From: Terrirhizobium terrae
GTDB lineage: Bacteria; Pseudomonadota; Alphaproteobacteria; Rhizobiales; Rhizobiaceae
Reading direction: 5' to 3'
Length of the DNA stretch: 64,000 bases
Assembly: GCF_030323265.1 (NCBI RefSeq)
Contig: NZ_CP104992.1
Coordinates: 4,191,501 to 4,255,500, forward strand
Both the position numbers and the translations under genes were made by a program. The notes under the pieces were generated by a model. It worked only from the letters and a program-made list of their open reading frames with translations. It had not been told where the DNA came from and made no database searches. Positions 17,916 to 25,596 of this stretch are shown one piece after another (the stretch's first letter is position 1; each line of letters starts with the position of its first letter).

Positions 17916-19565
17916 TTATACCCGTGCGCAGAACACGTCGATCGCATCGAGTTCGGCCACTCCGCCCGCCAGCTTCGAAGTGAACCCCGGCATATCGACT
18001 GGCATCACGCTGCCGAAACGGGCCGGAAGCGTGAACTTCTGCGGCTCCCTAGTCAGGTTGAAGACGAAGAGCAGCTTCTCGCCGCCCTTCTCGCGCACGA
18101 AGGCGAGCAGGGCCTGGTTGGTCTCGATGAAGGTCATGTCGCCATCAATCAGCGCCGGATGCGCCTTGCGGAAGGCGAGCGTCTGGCGGTAGTGCGCCAA
18201 TACGGAATCGGCGAGCTTCTCCTGCGCGTCGACGGCGCGGCTTGCATGGTCGGCCGGCACCGGCAGCCAGGTCGTCGAGCCGTCGGTGAAGCCCGCATGC
18301 GGCGCCTTCGCCTCCCACACCATCGGCGTGCGGCATCCGTCGCGGCCCTTGAAGGCCGGCCAGAAGCGGATGCCGTAGGGATCGCGCAGATCCTCGAAGG
18401 AGAGTTCCGCCTCCGTTAGACCCAGTTCCTCGCCCTGATAGAGGCAGATCGAGCCGCGCAGGACAGAGATCAGCGAGGCGGAAATCTTCGCCACGCGATC
18501 CTGCTCGCTCGGATCCTCGATGAAGCGGGTGACATGGCGCACCACGTCATGGTTGGAAAACGCCCAGCAGACCCAGCCATTGACCACGGTGTCCAACACG
18601 GTCTGCATCACCTTGCGGATATAGCTCGCCGAAAACGCCGGCCCGAGAAGGTCGAACGTGTAGCACATATGCAGCTTGTCATTGCCGGTCGTATAGAGAG
18701 CCAGCGTGTTGAGCGAGCGTGGCCCGTCGCCCACCTCACCCACCGAAGCACGGTCGTCATAGCTGTCGAGCAGCGCCCGGAACCGCTTCAGGAAGCCGAT
18801 ATTCTCCGGCTGCGTCTTGTCGTAGAGATGGTTCTGCATCGAATACGGATTGGTATCCGTCTCCATGCCCGCGCCGTCGGTATCGTAGACCATTGGCGGA
18901 TTGTTGCGCAGCTGCTTGTCGTGGAAATAGTAGTTCACCGTATCGAGCCGGAACCCGTCCACCCCGCGGTCCAACCAGAATTTCACGGTGTCCAGCATCG
19001 CATCCTGAACATCGGGATTATGGAAATTCAGGTCCGGCTGCGAAATCAGGAAATTGTGCATGTAATATTGCTTGCGCACGCCGTCCCATTCCCAGCCCGG
19101 CCCGCCGAAGATCGACAGCCAGTTGGTCGGTGCCGTGCCGTCCGGCTTCGGGTCGGCCCAGACGAACCAGTCCGCCTTGGGATTGGTGCGGCTCGCGCGG
19201 CTCTCGATGAACCACGGATGGCGGTCGGACGTGTGCGAGATCACCTGGTCGATGATCACCTTGAGGCCGAGGCGATGCGCCTCCTCCATCATCTCATCGA
19301 AGTCGGCAAGCACGCCGAACATAGGATCGACGTTGCAATAATCGGAGACGTCATACCCCATGTCGGCCATTGGAGACGTGAAGAAGGGCGACAGCCAGAT
19401 CGCGTCGACGCCGAGCGAGGCGACATGGGCAAGGCGCTGGGTGATCCCCTTGATGTCGCCAAGACCGTCGCCGGTCGTATCCTGGAAGGATCGCGGATAG
19501 ATCTGGTAGATCACCGCGCCGCGCCACCAGTCGGCACCCGACTTGCTCTGCACTTCCGTCGCCAT
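17916..19565 (-). CDS. aglA: alpha-glucosidase, GH13 family
   Basis: 549 residues from ATG 19565, preceded by AAGGAG; further upstream Met codons lack support. GH13 motifs: GVDAIWLSPFFTSPMADMGY, VIIDQVISHTSDRH, DGFRLDTVNYYFHD (nucleophile Asp), SVGEVGDG (acid/base Glu) and FSNHDVVRH (third Asp). It resembles the AglA alpha-glucosidase of rhizobia that hydrolyses sucrose, maltose or trehalulose in the cytoplasm, but here no aglEFGK transport genes are adjacent. Stop lies 21 bases from the secreted protein's start. Confidence 0.88.
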   Translation of the reverse strand: MATEVQSKSGADWWRGAVIYQIYPRSFQDTTGDGLGDIKGITQRLAHVASLGVDAIWLSPFFTSPMADMGYDVSDYCNVDPMFGVLADFDEMMEEAHRLGLKVIIDQVISHTSDRHPWFIESRASRTNPKADWFVWADPKPDGTAPTNWLSIFGGPGWEWDGVRKQYYMHNFLISQPDLNFHNPDVQDAMLDTVKFWLDRGVDGFRLDTVNYYFHDKQLRNNPPMVYDTDGAGMETDTNPYSMQNHLYDKTQPENIGFLKRFRALLDSYDDRASVGEVGDGPRSLNTLALYTTGNDKLHMCYTFDLLGPAFSASYIRKVMQTVLDTVVNGWVCWAFSNHDVVRHVTRFIEDPSEQDRVAKISASLISVLRGSICLYQGEELGLTEAELSFEDLRDPYGIRFWPAFKGRDGCRTPMVWEAKAPHAGFTDGSTTWLPVPADHASRAVDAQEKLADSVLAHYRQTLAFRKAHPALIDGDMTFIETNQALLAFVREKGGEKLLFVFNLTREPQKFTLPARFGSVMPVDMPGFTSKLAGGVAELDAIDVFCARV

Positions 19566-19709
19566 CGTCTGCATCTCCTTTCCCGATTGTTCCAACGCCC
19601 AACCTAGAGCCCTGCCCTCAAAAGACAACGCGCAAACGAGACGCCCACACGCTCTTGTCAGACAACGTTCTTCGGCCTATGCGACTTAGCCAACAGAGGA
19701 GGACGACAA

Positions 19710-20624
19710 TTGGGCGGAAAGCTTCTTTCGATCGGGGAATGCATGGTGGAACTGTCGCAGGCGGGCGAAGGCCTGCTGCGCAAGGGCTTTGCCGGCGACA
19801 CGTTCAACACTGCCTGGTATGCGCGCGCCTGCTTCCCGTCCGACTGGTCGATCGATTACTTCACCGCCGTCGGCGATGACCCGCTCTCCACCGACATGCT
19901 GGCGATGATGGAGGAAGCCGGCATCGGCACCGGCCTCATCCGCCGCATCCCCGGCAAGACGCCGGGCCTCTATCTCATCACCCTGAAGGATGGCGAGCGC
20001 ACCTTCAGCTACTGGCGCGATACGGCAGCAGCGAAGAAGCTCGCCGAGGATGCCGATCATCTGCGTGCCGCGATCGAAAGCGCCGACATCGTCTACTTTT
20101 CCGGAATCACGCTCGGCATCCTCGCTCCCGAAGCAGCTGACACGCTGCTGTCGGAGGCGCGCCGCGCCAAGGCCATGGGCAAGACGGTCGTCTTCGACCC
20201 GAACATCCGTCCCCGCCTCTGGCCGAACAAGGAATACATGCTGAAGACGATAGAGGACGGCGCCCGCTCTTCCAACCTCGTCCTGCCGAGCTTCGACGAC
20301 GAGGCCACCCATTTCGGCGACACCAACGAGCAAGCGACCATCGCCCGCTACCGCAGCTATGGCGTCGAGAACGTCGTGGTCAAGAACGGACCTGCCGGTA
20401 TCACGCTGGCCTTCGGCACCTCTCCAACGGTGCACGTCCCCTCGGTCAAGGTCGACAAGGTGGTCGACACGACAAGCGCCGGCGACAGCTTCAACGGCGG
20501 CTTCCTCTCCCGCCTCATGACCGGCGCATCACCGGCAGAAGCCGCCGCCCACGGCGCCGCCGTCGCCGCCACCGTCATCCGCCACCATGGGGCGCTGGTC
20601 AGCCCGGAGCTTTTGCCGGCATGA
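19710..20624 (+). CDS. kdgK: 2-keto-3-deoxygluconate kinase-like PfkB sugar kinase
   Basis: 304 residues, TTG start with GAGGAGG upstream. PfkB features: LLSIGECMVELSQ, the N-terminal GGDTFNT-like FAGDTFNTAWYAR, and the C-terminal DTTSAGDSFNGGFLSRL with catalytic Asp and anion hole GAGD-like SAGD. GERTFSYWRDTAAAKKL and VVFDPNIRPRLWP match KDG kinases, which phosphorylate 2-keto-3-deoxygluconate for the Entner-Doudoroff pathway. Divergent from aglA. Confidence 0.87.
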   Translation: MGGKLLSIGECMVELSQAGEGLLRKGFAGDTFNTAWYARACFPSDWSIDYFTAVGDDPLSTDMLAMMEEAGIGTGLIRRIPGKTPGLYLITLKDGERTFSYWRDTAAAKKLAEDADHLRAAIESADIVYFSGITLGILAPEAADTLLSEARRAKAMGKTVVFDPNIRPRLWPNKEYMLKTIEDGARSSNLVLPSFDDEATHFGDTNEQATIARYRSYGVENVVVKNGPAGITLAFGTSPTVHVPSVKVDKVVDTTSAGDSFNGGFLSRLMTGASPAEAAAHGAAVAATVIRHHGALVSPELLPA

Positions 20625-20631
20625 CCCCGGC

Positions 20632-21060
20632 TCACCCCATGTCCGTATGGATGAAATCATCGCCCTTGTAGGCGATCTTCTGCCCGACGCTGGCGGCACA
20701 GGCATAGGTAAAGCAATCCCCGAGATTGAGCTTTGCCCGGTGCCCGACGAGTTTGCCATAACGGGCAGCTACATCCCGCGCCGCCATACCGATTTCAGAT
20801 GATATCGGAATATCCTGTGCCGCGAGTGCTTCGATAAGCTGATCGACCGCAGCACCCGATTGCCTCAGTATCTCCGGCGTCGGCTTTCCTTTCGCGTCAA
20901 CGGCTTCGGCCTTGGCTCGCGCGAGCGAAAGGCTAGCCTCCATTCGGACCATCGGCGACACGTAGAATGGACCACCTGCCGTATCGAGACGCGCCATCTG
21001 CTCCTCTGCATCCGCTTCGGGTTTGAGGATTGCTACAATAACCGACGCATCAATGAACAT
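20632..21060 (-). CDS. vapC: VapC family PIN-domain toxin (ribonuclease)
   Basis: 142 residues from ATG 21060. PIN fold: MFIDASVIVAILKPEAD (first acidic Asp), SPMVRMEASLSLARAK (Glu), NLGDCFTYACA (Asp) and KGDDFIHTD (Asp). These acidic residues bind metal for RNA cleavage. The ATG shares one base with the antitoxin stop (TAATG), so translation is coupled. Converges on kdgK with 7 bases between stops. Confidence 0.9.
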   Translation of the reverse strand: MFIDASVIVAILKPEADAEEQMARLDTAGGPFYVSPMVRMEASLSLARAKAEAVDAKGKPTPEILRQSGAAVDQLIEALAAQDIPISSEIGMAARDVAARYGKLVGHRAKLNLGDCFTYACAASVGQKIAYKGDDFIHTDMG

Positions 21061-21305
21061 TAGAGATCGTCCCAAAGTTCGTCGCTGAAAGCCTTCTGGT
21101 CGAACTTCGGATTGGATGGACCGATGGCATCAGCCATGGCCCGCGCCTTGGCGAGCCGGTCTCTCATCGGAACCCTTGCGCGCGTGCGTTCTAGCTCATG
21201 GCGCAGCGCAGTGCGCAATGCCTCCGTTTTGGTGGGAGCATTCAGCAATTGCTGCAGCTCGACCGTCATCTCGGCAATCTCCTCATCGCGTACGAAAAGC
21301 GGCAT
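21060..21305 (-). CDS. vapB: VapB family antitoxin
   Basis: 81 residues. ATG 21305 is preceded by AAAGGAG, so the longer frame from 21356 is rejected. MPLFVRDEEIAEMTVELQQL and APTKTEALRTALRHELERTR match the Rv0623/VapB transcription-factor-like antitoxins (ribbon-helix-helix). It should neutralise the adjacent PIN toxin and repress the operon. Confidence 0.88.
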   Translation of the reverse strand: MPLFVRDEEIAEMTVELQQLLNAPTKTEALRTALRHELERTRARVPMRDRLAKARAMADAIGPSNPKFDQKAFSDELWDDL

Positions 21306-21467
21306 GAGATATCTCCTTTTCCGAAACAAGATATCACCAGGTATACAACGTAACAACGCCCCACACTCTGCTTCATCCCCCTGTTACAATAGTTGGCGAT
21401 AGAGAGCCGAAAACGCGGGCTATCAGCGAGTCGCCCGCGGATCGGCAACGGGGCTTGGGGCCGTCGC

Positions 21468-22517
21468 ATGACCAGAATCACGATCGTCACGGATGCCTGG
21501 TATCCGCAGGTGAACGGCGTCGTCCGTTCAATCGAGAACACCAATCGCGAGCTCACCGGCATGGGCGTCGAGGTGTTCATGGTCACGCCGAAGGATTTCG
21601 CCAACATCCCCTGCCCCACCTATCCCGAGATCAGGCTGTCGGTGACGACCTATACGCAGGTCGCCGGTGCGATCGAGAAGACCATGCCGACGGCAGTGCA
21701 TATCGCCACCGAAGGCCCGCTCGGCCTGATCGCCCGCCGCTGGTGCCTGAAGAACAACATGCCGTTCTCGACCAGCTATCACACCCGCTTTCCAGAATAT
21801 GTCGCGGCCCGCTTTCCGGTGCCTATCCGCTGGATGCAGGCCTTCGTCCGCTGGTTCCACAATGCCGGCAATGGCTGCATGGTGGCAACCGCGAGCCTCG
21901 AGCGCGAGCTTTCCAAGATTGGCATCCATAACCTCCTGCGCTGGAGCCGCGGCATCGACCAGACGGTCTTCCACCCGATGGAACGCGACGAGCGGCCCTT
22001 CGACCTGCCACGCCCGATCTTCATGACGGTCGGCCGCGTCGCCGTGGAAAAGAACCTACCCGCCTTCCTCGATCTAGACCTGCCCGGTTCCAAGGTCGTC
22101 GTCGGCGACGGCCCTGCCCTGGCAGACCTGAAGAAACGCTATCCGAACGTCCTCTTCACCGGCATGAAGACGGGAGAGGAACTGGCCAAGGCTTATGCTC
22201 AGGCCGACGTCTTCGTCTTCCCGTCCAAGACGGATACATTCGGCAATACCATTCTGGAGGCACTCGCCAGCGGCGTCCCGGTGGCGGCCTACCCGGTCAT
22301 GGGGCCTGTCGACATCATCGAGGAAGGATCGGGTGCCGGCGCGCTGGACGAAGACCTGCGGATCGCCTGCCTCAAAGCGCTCGACTGTCGCCGCGAGGAT
22401 GCAAGTCGTCTGGCCAAACATTACACTTGGGAAGCGGCGTCGAAACAGTTTCTCGGCAATGTGCTGAAGGCTCAGGCCAGCCATCCGCATTCAAACAGCG
22501 CACTCCCTGCAAACTGA
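21468..22517 (+). CDS. glycosyltransferase family 4/1 protein
   Basis: 349 residues from ATG 21468. N-terminal Rossmann start TRITIVTDAWYPQVNGVVRS with the NGV loop, SYHTRFPEYVAARFP, then ATASLERELSKIG; the C-terminal nucleotide-sugar domain has FPSKTDTFGNTILEALASG with the EX7E motif. Closely resembles alpha-proteobacterial glycosyltransferases related to SqdX and MgtA that glycosylate lipids or mannosylate membrane carriers. Acceptor not determinable. Probably peripheral on the inner membrane. Confidence 0.85.
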   Translation: MTRITIVTDAWYPQVNGVVRSIENTNRELTGMGVEVFMVTPKDFANIPCPTYPEIRLSVTTYTQVAGAIEKTMPTAVHIATEGPLGLIARRWCLKNNMPFSTSYHTRFPEYVAARFPVPIRWMQAFVRWFHNAGNGCMVATASLERELSKIGIHNLLRWSRGIDQTVFHPMERDERPFDLPRPIFMTVGRVAVEKNLPAFLDLDLPGSKVVVGDGPALADLKKRYPNVLFTGMKTGEELAKAYAQADVFVFPSKTDTFGNTILEALASGVPVAAYPVMGPVDIIEEGSGAGALDEDLRIACLKALDCRREDASRLAKHYTWEAASKQFLGNVLKAQASHPHSNSALPAN

Positions 22518-22520
22518 CGC

Positions 22521-22550
22521 AAAAGGGCCCGGCGGATAAACACCGGGCCC
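22521..22550 (-). terminator. terminator of the esterase gene
   Basis: GGGCCCGG (22525-22532) pairs with CCGGGCCC (22543-22550). Read on the minus strand the stem is followed by TTTT (AAAA at 22521-22524), so it terminates the minus-strand gene; it also lies just after the glycosyltransferase stop. Confidence 0.8.
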
Positions 22551-22581
22551 TGTCTCCTTGGCATGCTTTCGGCCAAACCGC

Positions 22582-23598
22582 CTATTTCTTCAGAGCATCC
22601 CTCAAGGTTGCGTTGGCTACCGAGATGGCGCTGCGAACGGCCGGTGTCTCGGCAATTGCATTCAGAAGCACGAAATCGTGGATCGTGCCGTTGTAGCGGA
22701 GCGAGGTCACCTTGACGCCCGCCTGCGAAAGCTTGCGGCCATAGGCCTCGCCCTCGTCGCGCAGCACGTCGTTCTCATCGACGATCACGAGTGCCGGCGG
22801 CAGGCCGTTGAGCTGTTCGATCGATGCCTGAAGCGGCGAAGCGGTCGGCTCCTTGCGCTTTGCCACGTCGGGCAGATACTGGTCCCAGAACCACTTCATC
22901 GCCTCCTTCGTCAGCCACGGGCCATTGGCGAACTGATTGTAGGATCCGGTATCGAAATTGGCGTCGGTGACGGGATAGAACAGCACCTGCTGGTCGATCT
23001 GCGGTCCACCGCGCTCCTTGGCCAGCAGCGTGAAGGCCGCAGCCATGTTGCCGCCGACGCTGTCGCCGACCACGGCGAGCCTGCTCGCATCCACACCGAA
23101 TTCCTTCGGATGCTCGGTCACATACTTGGCCGTGGCATAGACCTGTTCGATGGCGACCGGATAGCGCGCTTCCGGCGAGCGCTCGTAGTCGACGAAAACG
23201 ACGGCAGCCTCAGCGCCGTTGGCGATTTCGCGAACAAGACGATCATGGGTGTCCGCATCGCCCAGCACCCAGCCGCCGCCATGGACGTAGATGATGACGG
23301 GCAGCGTGCCTTTGGCGCCGGCGGGCTTCGTCACGCGGATCTTGGTCTTGCCGGTCGGGCCGATATTCAGAACCTTGTCCTGAACGTCCGCGGCGAGCTT
23401 TTTCACATCGCCCTTCTGTGCACCGGCCAGCACGTCGCGGGCATCCTTCGGCGATAGCGTGTAGATCGGCGGCGCACCGGCGAGCGAGTCAATGAAGGCC
23501 TGCGTCTTAGGCTCCAGCACCGGTTCGGCGGCGATTGCGGCGACGGCGGATGCAGCGGCGATCGCTGCGGCGGATACGGTTGTGATAATTTTGGACAT
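22582..23598 (-). CDS. exported alpha/beta hydrolase (hormone-sensitive-lipase-like esterase)
   Basis: 338 residues from ATG 23598. A Sec signal (MSKIITTVSAAAIAAASAVA... IAAEP) precedes IIYVHGGGWVLGDADTHDRL (HGGG oxyanion hole), VVGDSVGGNMAAA (nucleophile Ser in GDSVG), LPPALVIVDENDVLRDEG (Asp) and GTIHDFVLLNA (His): a complete HSL-family IV esterase. Most HSL-type esterases are cytoplasmic, so the signal peptide is notable. Divergent from an OhrR-like gene, with palindromic operators between, suggesting peroxide-responsive control. Confidence 0.88.
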   Translation of the reverse strand: MSKIITTVSAAAIAAASAVAAIAAEPVLEPKTQAFIDSLAGAPPIYTLSPKDARDVLAGAQKGDVKKLAADVQDKVLNIGPTGKTKIRVTKPAGAKGTLPVIIYVHGGGWVLGDADTHDRLVREIANGAEAAVVFVDYERSPEARYPVAIEQVYATAKYVTEHPKEFGVDASRLAVVGDSVGGNMAAAFTLLAKERGGPQIDQQVLFYPVTDANFDTGSYNQFANGPWLTKEAMKWFWDQYLPDVAKRKEPTASPLQASIEQLNGLPPALVIVDENDVLRDEGEAYGRKLSQAGVKVTSLRYNGTIHDFVLLNAIAETPAVRSAISVANATLRDALKK

Positions 23599-23647
23599 TC
23601 TCTTGTCTCCTTTCCTGATCGTGTCGGCCTCGTTGGCCATGCAATTT

Positions 23648-23683
23648 ATATCGCGCACGATATGATCGTTTACAAACGATCAT
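23648..23683. promoter_or_regulatory. overlapping palindromes between esterase and OhrR-like gene
   Basis: ATGATCGTTT (23662-23671) and AAACGATCAT (23674-23683) form a perfect 22-bp palindrome with a 2-base centre. Directly beside it ATATCG (23648-23653) and CGATAT (23658-23663) form a second perfect repeat. They sit 50-80 bases before the esterase start and about 130 before the regulator start, as expected for a MarR-type operator serving both genes. Confidence 0.6.
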
Positions 23684-23813
23684 CCGACATGGCAGTCATG
23701 CAAAAACCTGCATGGCGATTATTTATCGCGCGACCTAAATCTGATAGGTTCAGGAAATAAGACGGCACCCTGCCCATAGTCGAAAAGGCAAGGCGGGCCA
23801 GGCAAGGAGGCAG

Positions 23814-24259
23814 ATGATGAAGGACGAATTGAAGCTCGACACGTTCCTGTGCTTTGCCCTCTACACGGCAAACCACGCGATGAACCGCGTCTACAAGCCC
23901 CTGCTCGAAGAGTTGGAGATCACCTATCCGCAGTTTCTCGTACTCGTCACACTCTGGGAAGAGGACGAGCAGACGGTCGGCAGTATCGGTGAAAAGCTGT
24001 TCCTCGAATCCAGCACCCTGACACCGCTTCTGAAGCGGCTGGAAACGGCGGGTTATATAAGCCGCGAACGCAGCAAGCAGGACGAACGGCAGGTCATCAT
24101 CCGCCTGACCGACCGGGGACGCGCCCTGAAAGCACGAGCACAAAAATCCCCGGCAACATCGTCGCCGCCACGGGCTGTTCGTCGGATGAGGTGCAACGCC
24201 TGCGCCAGGAAGTGAGCGACCTGCGCGACGCATTGGACAAGAAGGCGAACGCCGCCTGA
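23814..24259 (+). CDS. OhrR-like MarR family regulator (frameshifted)
   Basis: About 148 residues after repair; ATG ATG start with AAGGAGG upstream. LDTFLCFALYTANHAMNRVY contains the single reactive Cys in the LCFALY motif that senses organic hydroperoxide in OhrR. YPQFLVLVTLWEEDEQTVGS, LFLESSTLTPLLKRLE and DERQVIIRLTDRGRAL give the winged helix. The frame breaks at AAAAA 24142-24146; one extra A leads into IPGNIVAATGCSSDEV and a coiled C-terminal helix ending at 24259. Faces an exported esterase rather than ohr. Confidence 0.85.
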
Positions 24260-24325
24260 GCCAGCCTCCAGCGCAGGAACGCGAAGACCGGCTCAGGATG
24301 GCCTCGTGCCAGAACCGAAACTTAT

Positions 24326-24348
24326 GAGGCGCTTGCGGGAAGCGCCTC
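24326..24348. terminator. hairpin between ohrR-like gene and small ORF
   Basis: GAGGCGCTT (24326-24334) and AAGCGCCTC (24340-24348) are perfect 9-bp arms with a 5-base loop, placed between two convergent genes. No long T run on either side. Confidence 0.55.
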
Positions 24349-24371
24349 AAGTCGGACAGATTGCGAGCGGG

Positions 24372-24458
24372 TCAGCCGCTCCGCCCGTCGCGCCAACGGA
24401 AATAGGCGACACCGCTGGCACCCAGACAGACTGCTGCGACGAGACCTGCTACAATCAT
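24372..24458 (-). CDS. 28-residue single-span membrane peptide
   Basis: ATG 24458 with GGAGG 7 bases upstream; the peptide begins MIVAGLVAAVCLGASGVAYF and ends in a short basic tail with R-W-R-D. One transmembrane helix (about residues 2-20), positively charged C terminus. The strong ribosome-binding site, hydrophobic composition and following hairpin argue for a real small gene. I know no name for it; it could be a subunit-like peptide of a membrane complex. Too short for homology from sequence reading alone. Confidence 0.5.
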   Translation of the reverse strand: MIVAGLVAAVCLGASGVAYFRWRDGRSG

Positions 24459-24742
24459 GAATTATCCTCCCAAATGGGCGCACCGCCTCGAAAATCGCAA
24501 CTGATTTCGCCAGGCACGATGCGCGATCTCCCAAAACAACGGCGCCCCGTGGCGCCGCAGTCCGGCCTGCGAGTCCTCCAACCGTACAAGCCAGAGTGGC
24601 AGTGCAACACGGATCAGCTGGAATTGCAAGCCAGCTAAAGGATGAGACTCACCAGCGGCTGTATCCAGTCCCTGCCCCATTTCCATACAGGCCCGCGCGG
24701 AGTATCTTAGATTCCGCGCAAATATCGGCGACGCAAGCATGG

Positions 24743-25557
24743 ATGGCGACCGTGACACAGGCATCCCGTCATGACGTCTGGCGCTCGGGCGACAGCTACG
24801 AGAATTATATCGGCCGCTGGAGCAGGCGCGTCGCACCCCGCTTTCTCGACTGGCTGGAACCTGCAAGCGATCTCGACTGGCTGGAGGTCGGCTGCGGCAC
24901 CGGCGCATTGACCCAGGCCATCCTCGCCCATGCCGAACCGCGCTCGGTGATCGCGATCGACCCCTCCGAGGGCTTTCTGCAGAAGGCCCGGTCCGACATT
25001 CTGGACCGGCGCGTGGAGTTCCGCCCCGGCGATGCCCAGGCCCTGTCGATGATGGCCGACACGCGGGATATCGTCGTCTCCGGCCTCGTCCTGAATTTCG
25101 TGCCGGACCGCATGCTGGCCCTGCAGGAAATGCTGCGCGTCGCCCGTCCGAAAGGCGTGGTCGGCTTCTATGTCTGGGATTATCCCGGCGGCGGCATGGA
25201 ATTCATGCGGGCCTTCTGGTCGGCCGCGATCGCGCTCGATCCTGCCGCCCGCGAGCTTGGCGAGGGAACCCGCTTCCCCTTCTGCACAAACGACGGCCTG
25301 TTAGAACTGGCCACTGCAGCGGGCCTGGCAAAGCCCGAAGTCACGCAGATCGAGATCGCGACCACCTTCCGGGATTTCGACGACTTCTGGCGCCCCTTCA
25401 CCCTCGGCGCCGGTCCGGCACCCGGCTATTGCGCCAGCCTGGGGAGGCCGAGCGGGAGAGACTGAAGGAAAGGCTGCGGGCGGACCTGCCCACTTCGGCC
25501 GATGGAACCATCGCCCTCAACGCAAGGGCCTGGGCCGTTCGTGGCCGCAAGCACTGA
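24743..25557 (+). CDS. class I SAM-dependent methyltransferase (frameshifted at C terminus)
   Basis: About 271 residues after repair, starting MATVTQASRHDVWRSGDSYE. Motif I is DWLEVGCGTGALTQAILAH, then SVIAIDPSEGFLQKA and DIVVSGLVLNFVPDR (motif II/post), as in UbiE/type-11 methyltransferases. The run GGGG 25441-25444 lacks one G: CASLG should go on as EAERERLKERLRADL and end at 25557 with AVRGRKH. Substrate unknown. Stands alone, convergent with der. Confidence 0.82.
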
Positions 25558-25568
25558 TCGTGATTCTC

Positions 25569-25596
25569 GAAGAAGCGCTGAAGTCAGCGCTTCTTC
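25569..25596. terminator. palindrome across the der stop codon
   Basis: Perfect 13-bp arms (25569-25581 and 25584-25596) around two bases. The right arm contains the last codons and the stop of der (minus strand), and the structure separates der from the convergent methyltransferase. It probably terminates or protects both transcripts; only short T runs follow. Confidence 0.55.

Noticed and set aside
16579..18192. 537-residue plus-strand ORF over the secreted protein and aglA 3' end
   Set aside because: Shadow of two minus-strand genes; low-complexity translation without motifs.
20632..21305. VapBC as a sign of a mobile island
   Set aside because: No integrase, tRNA, direct repeats or composition shift around it; it sits between ordinary chromosomal genes.
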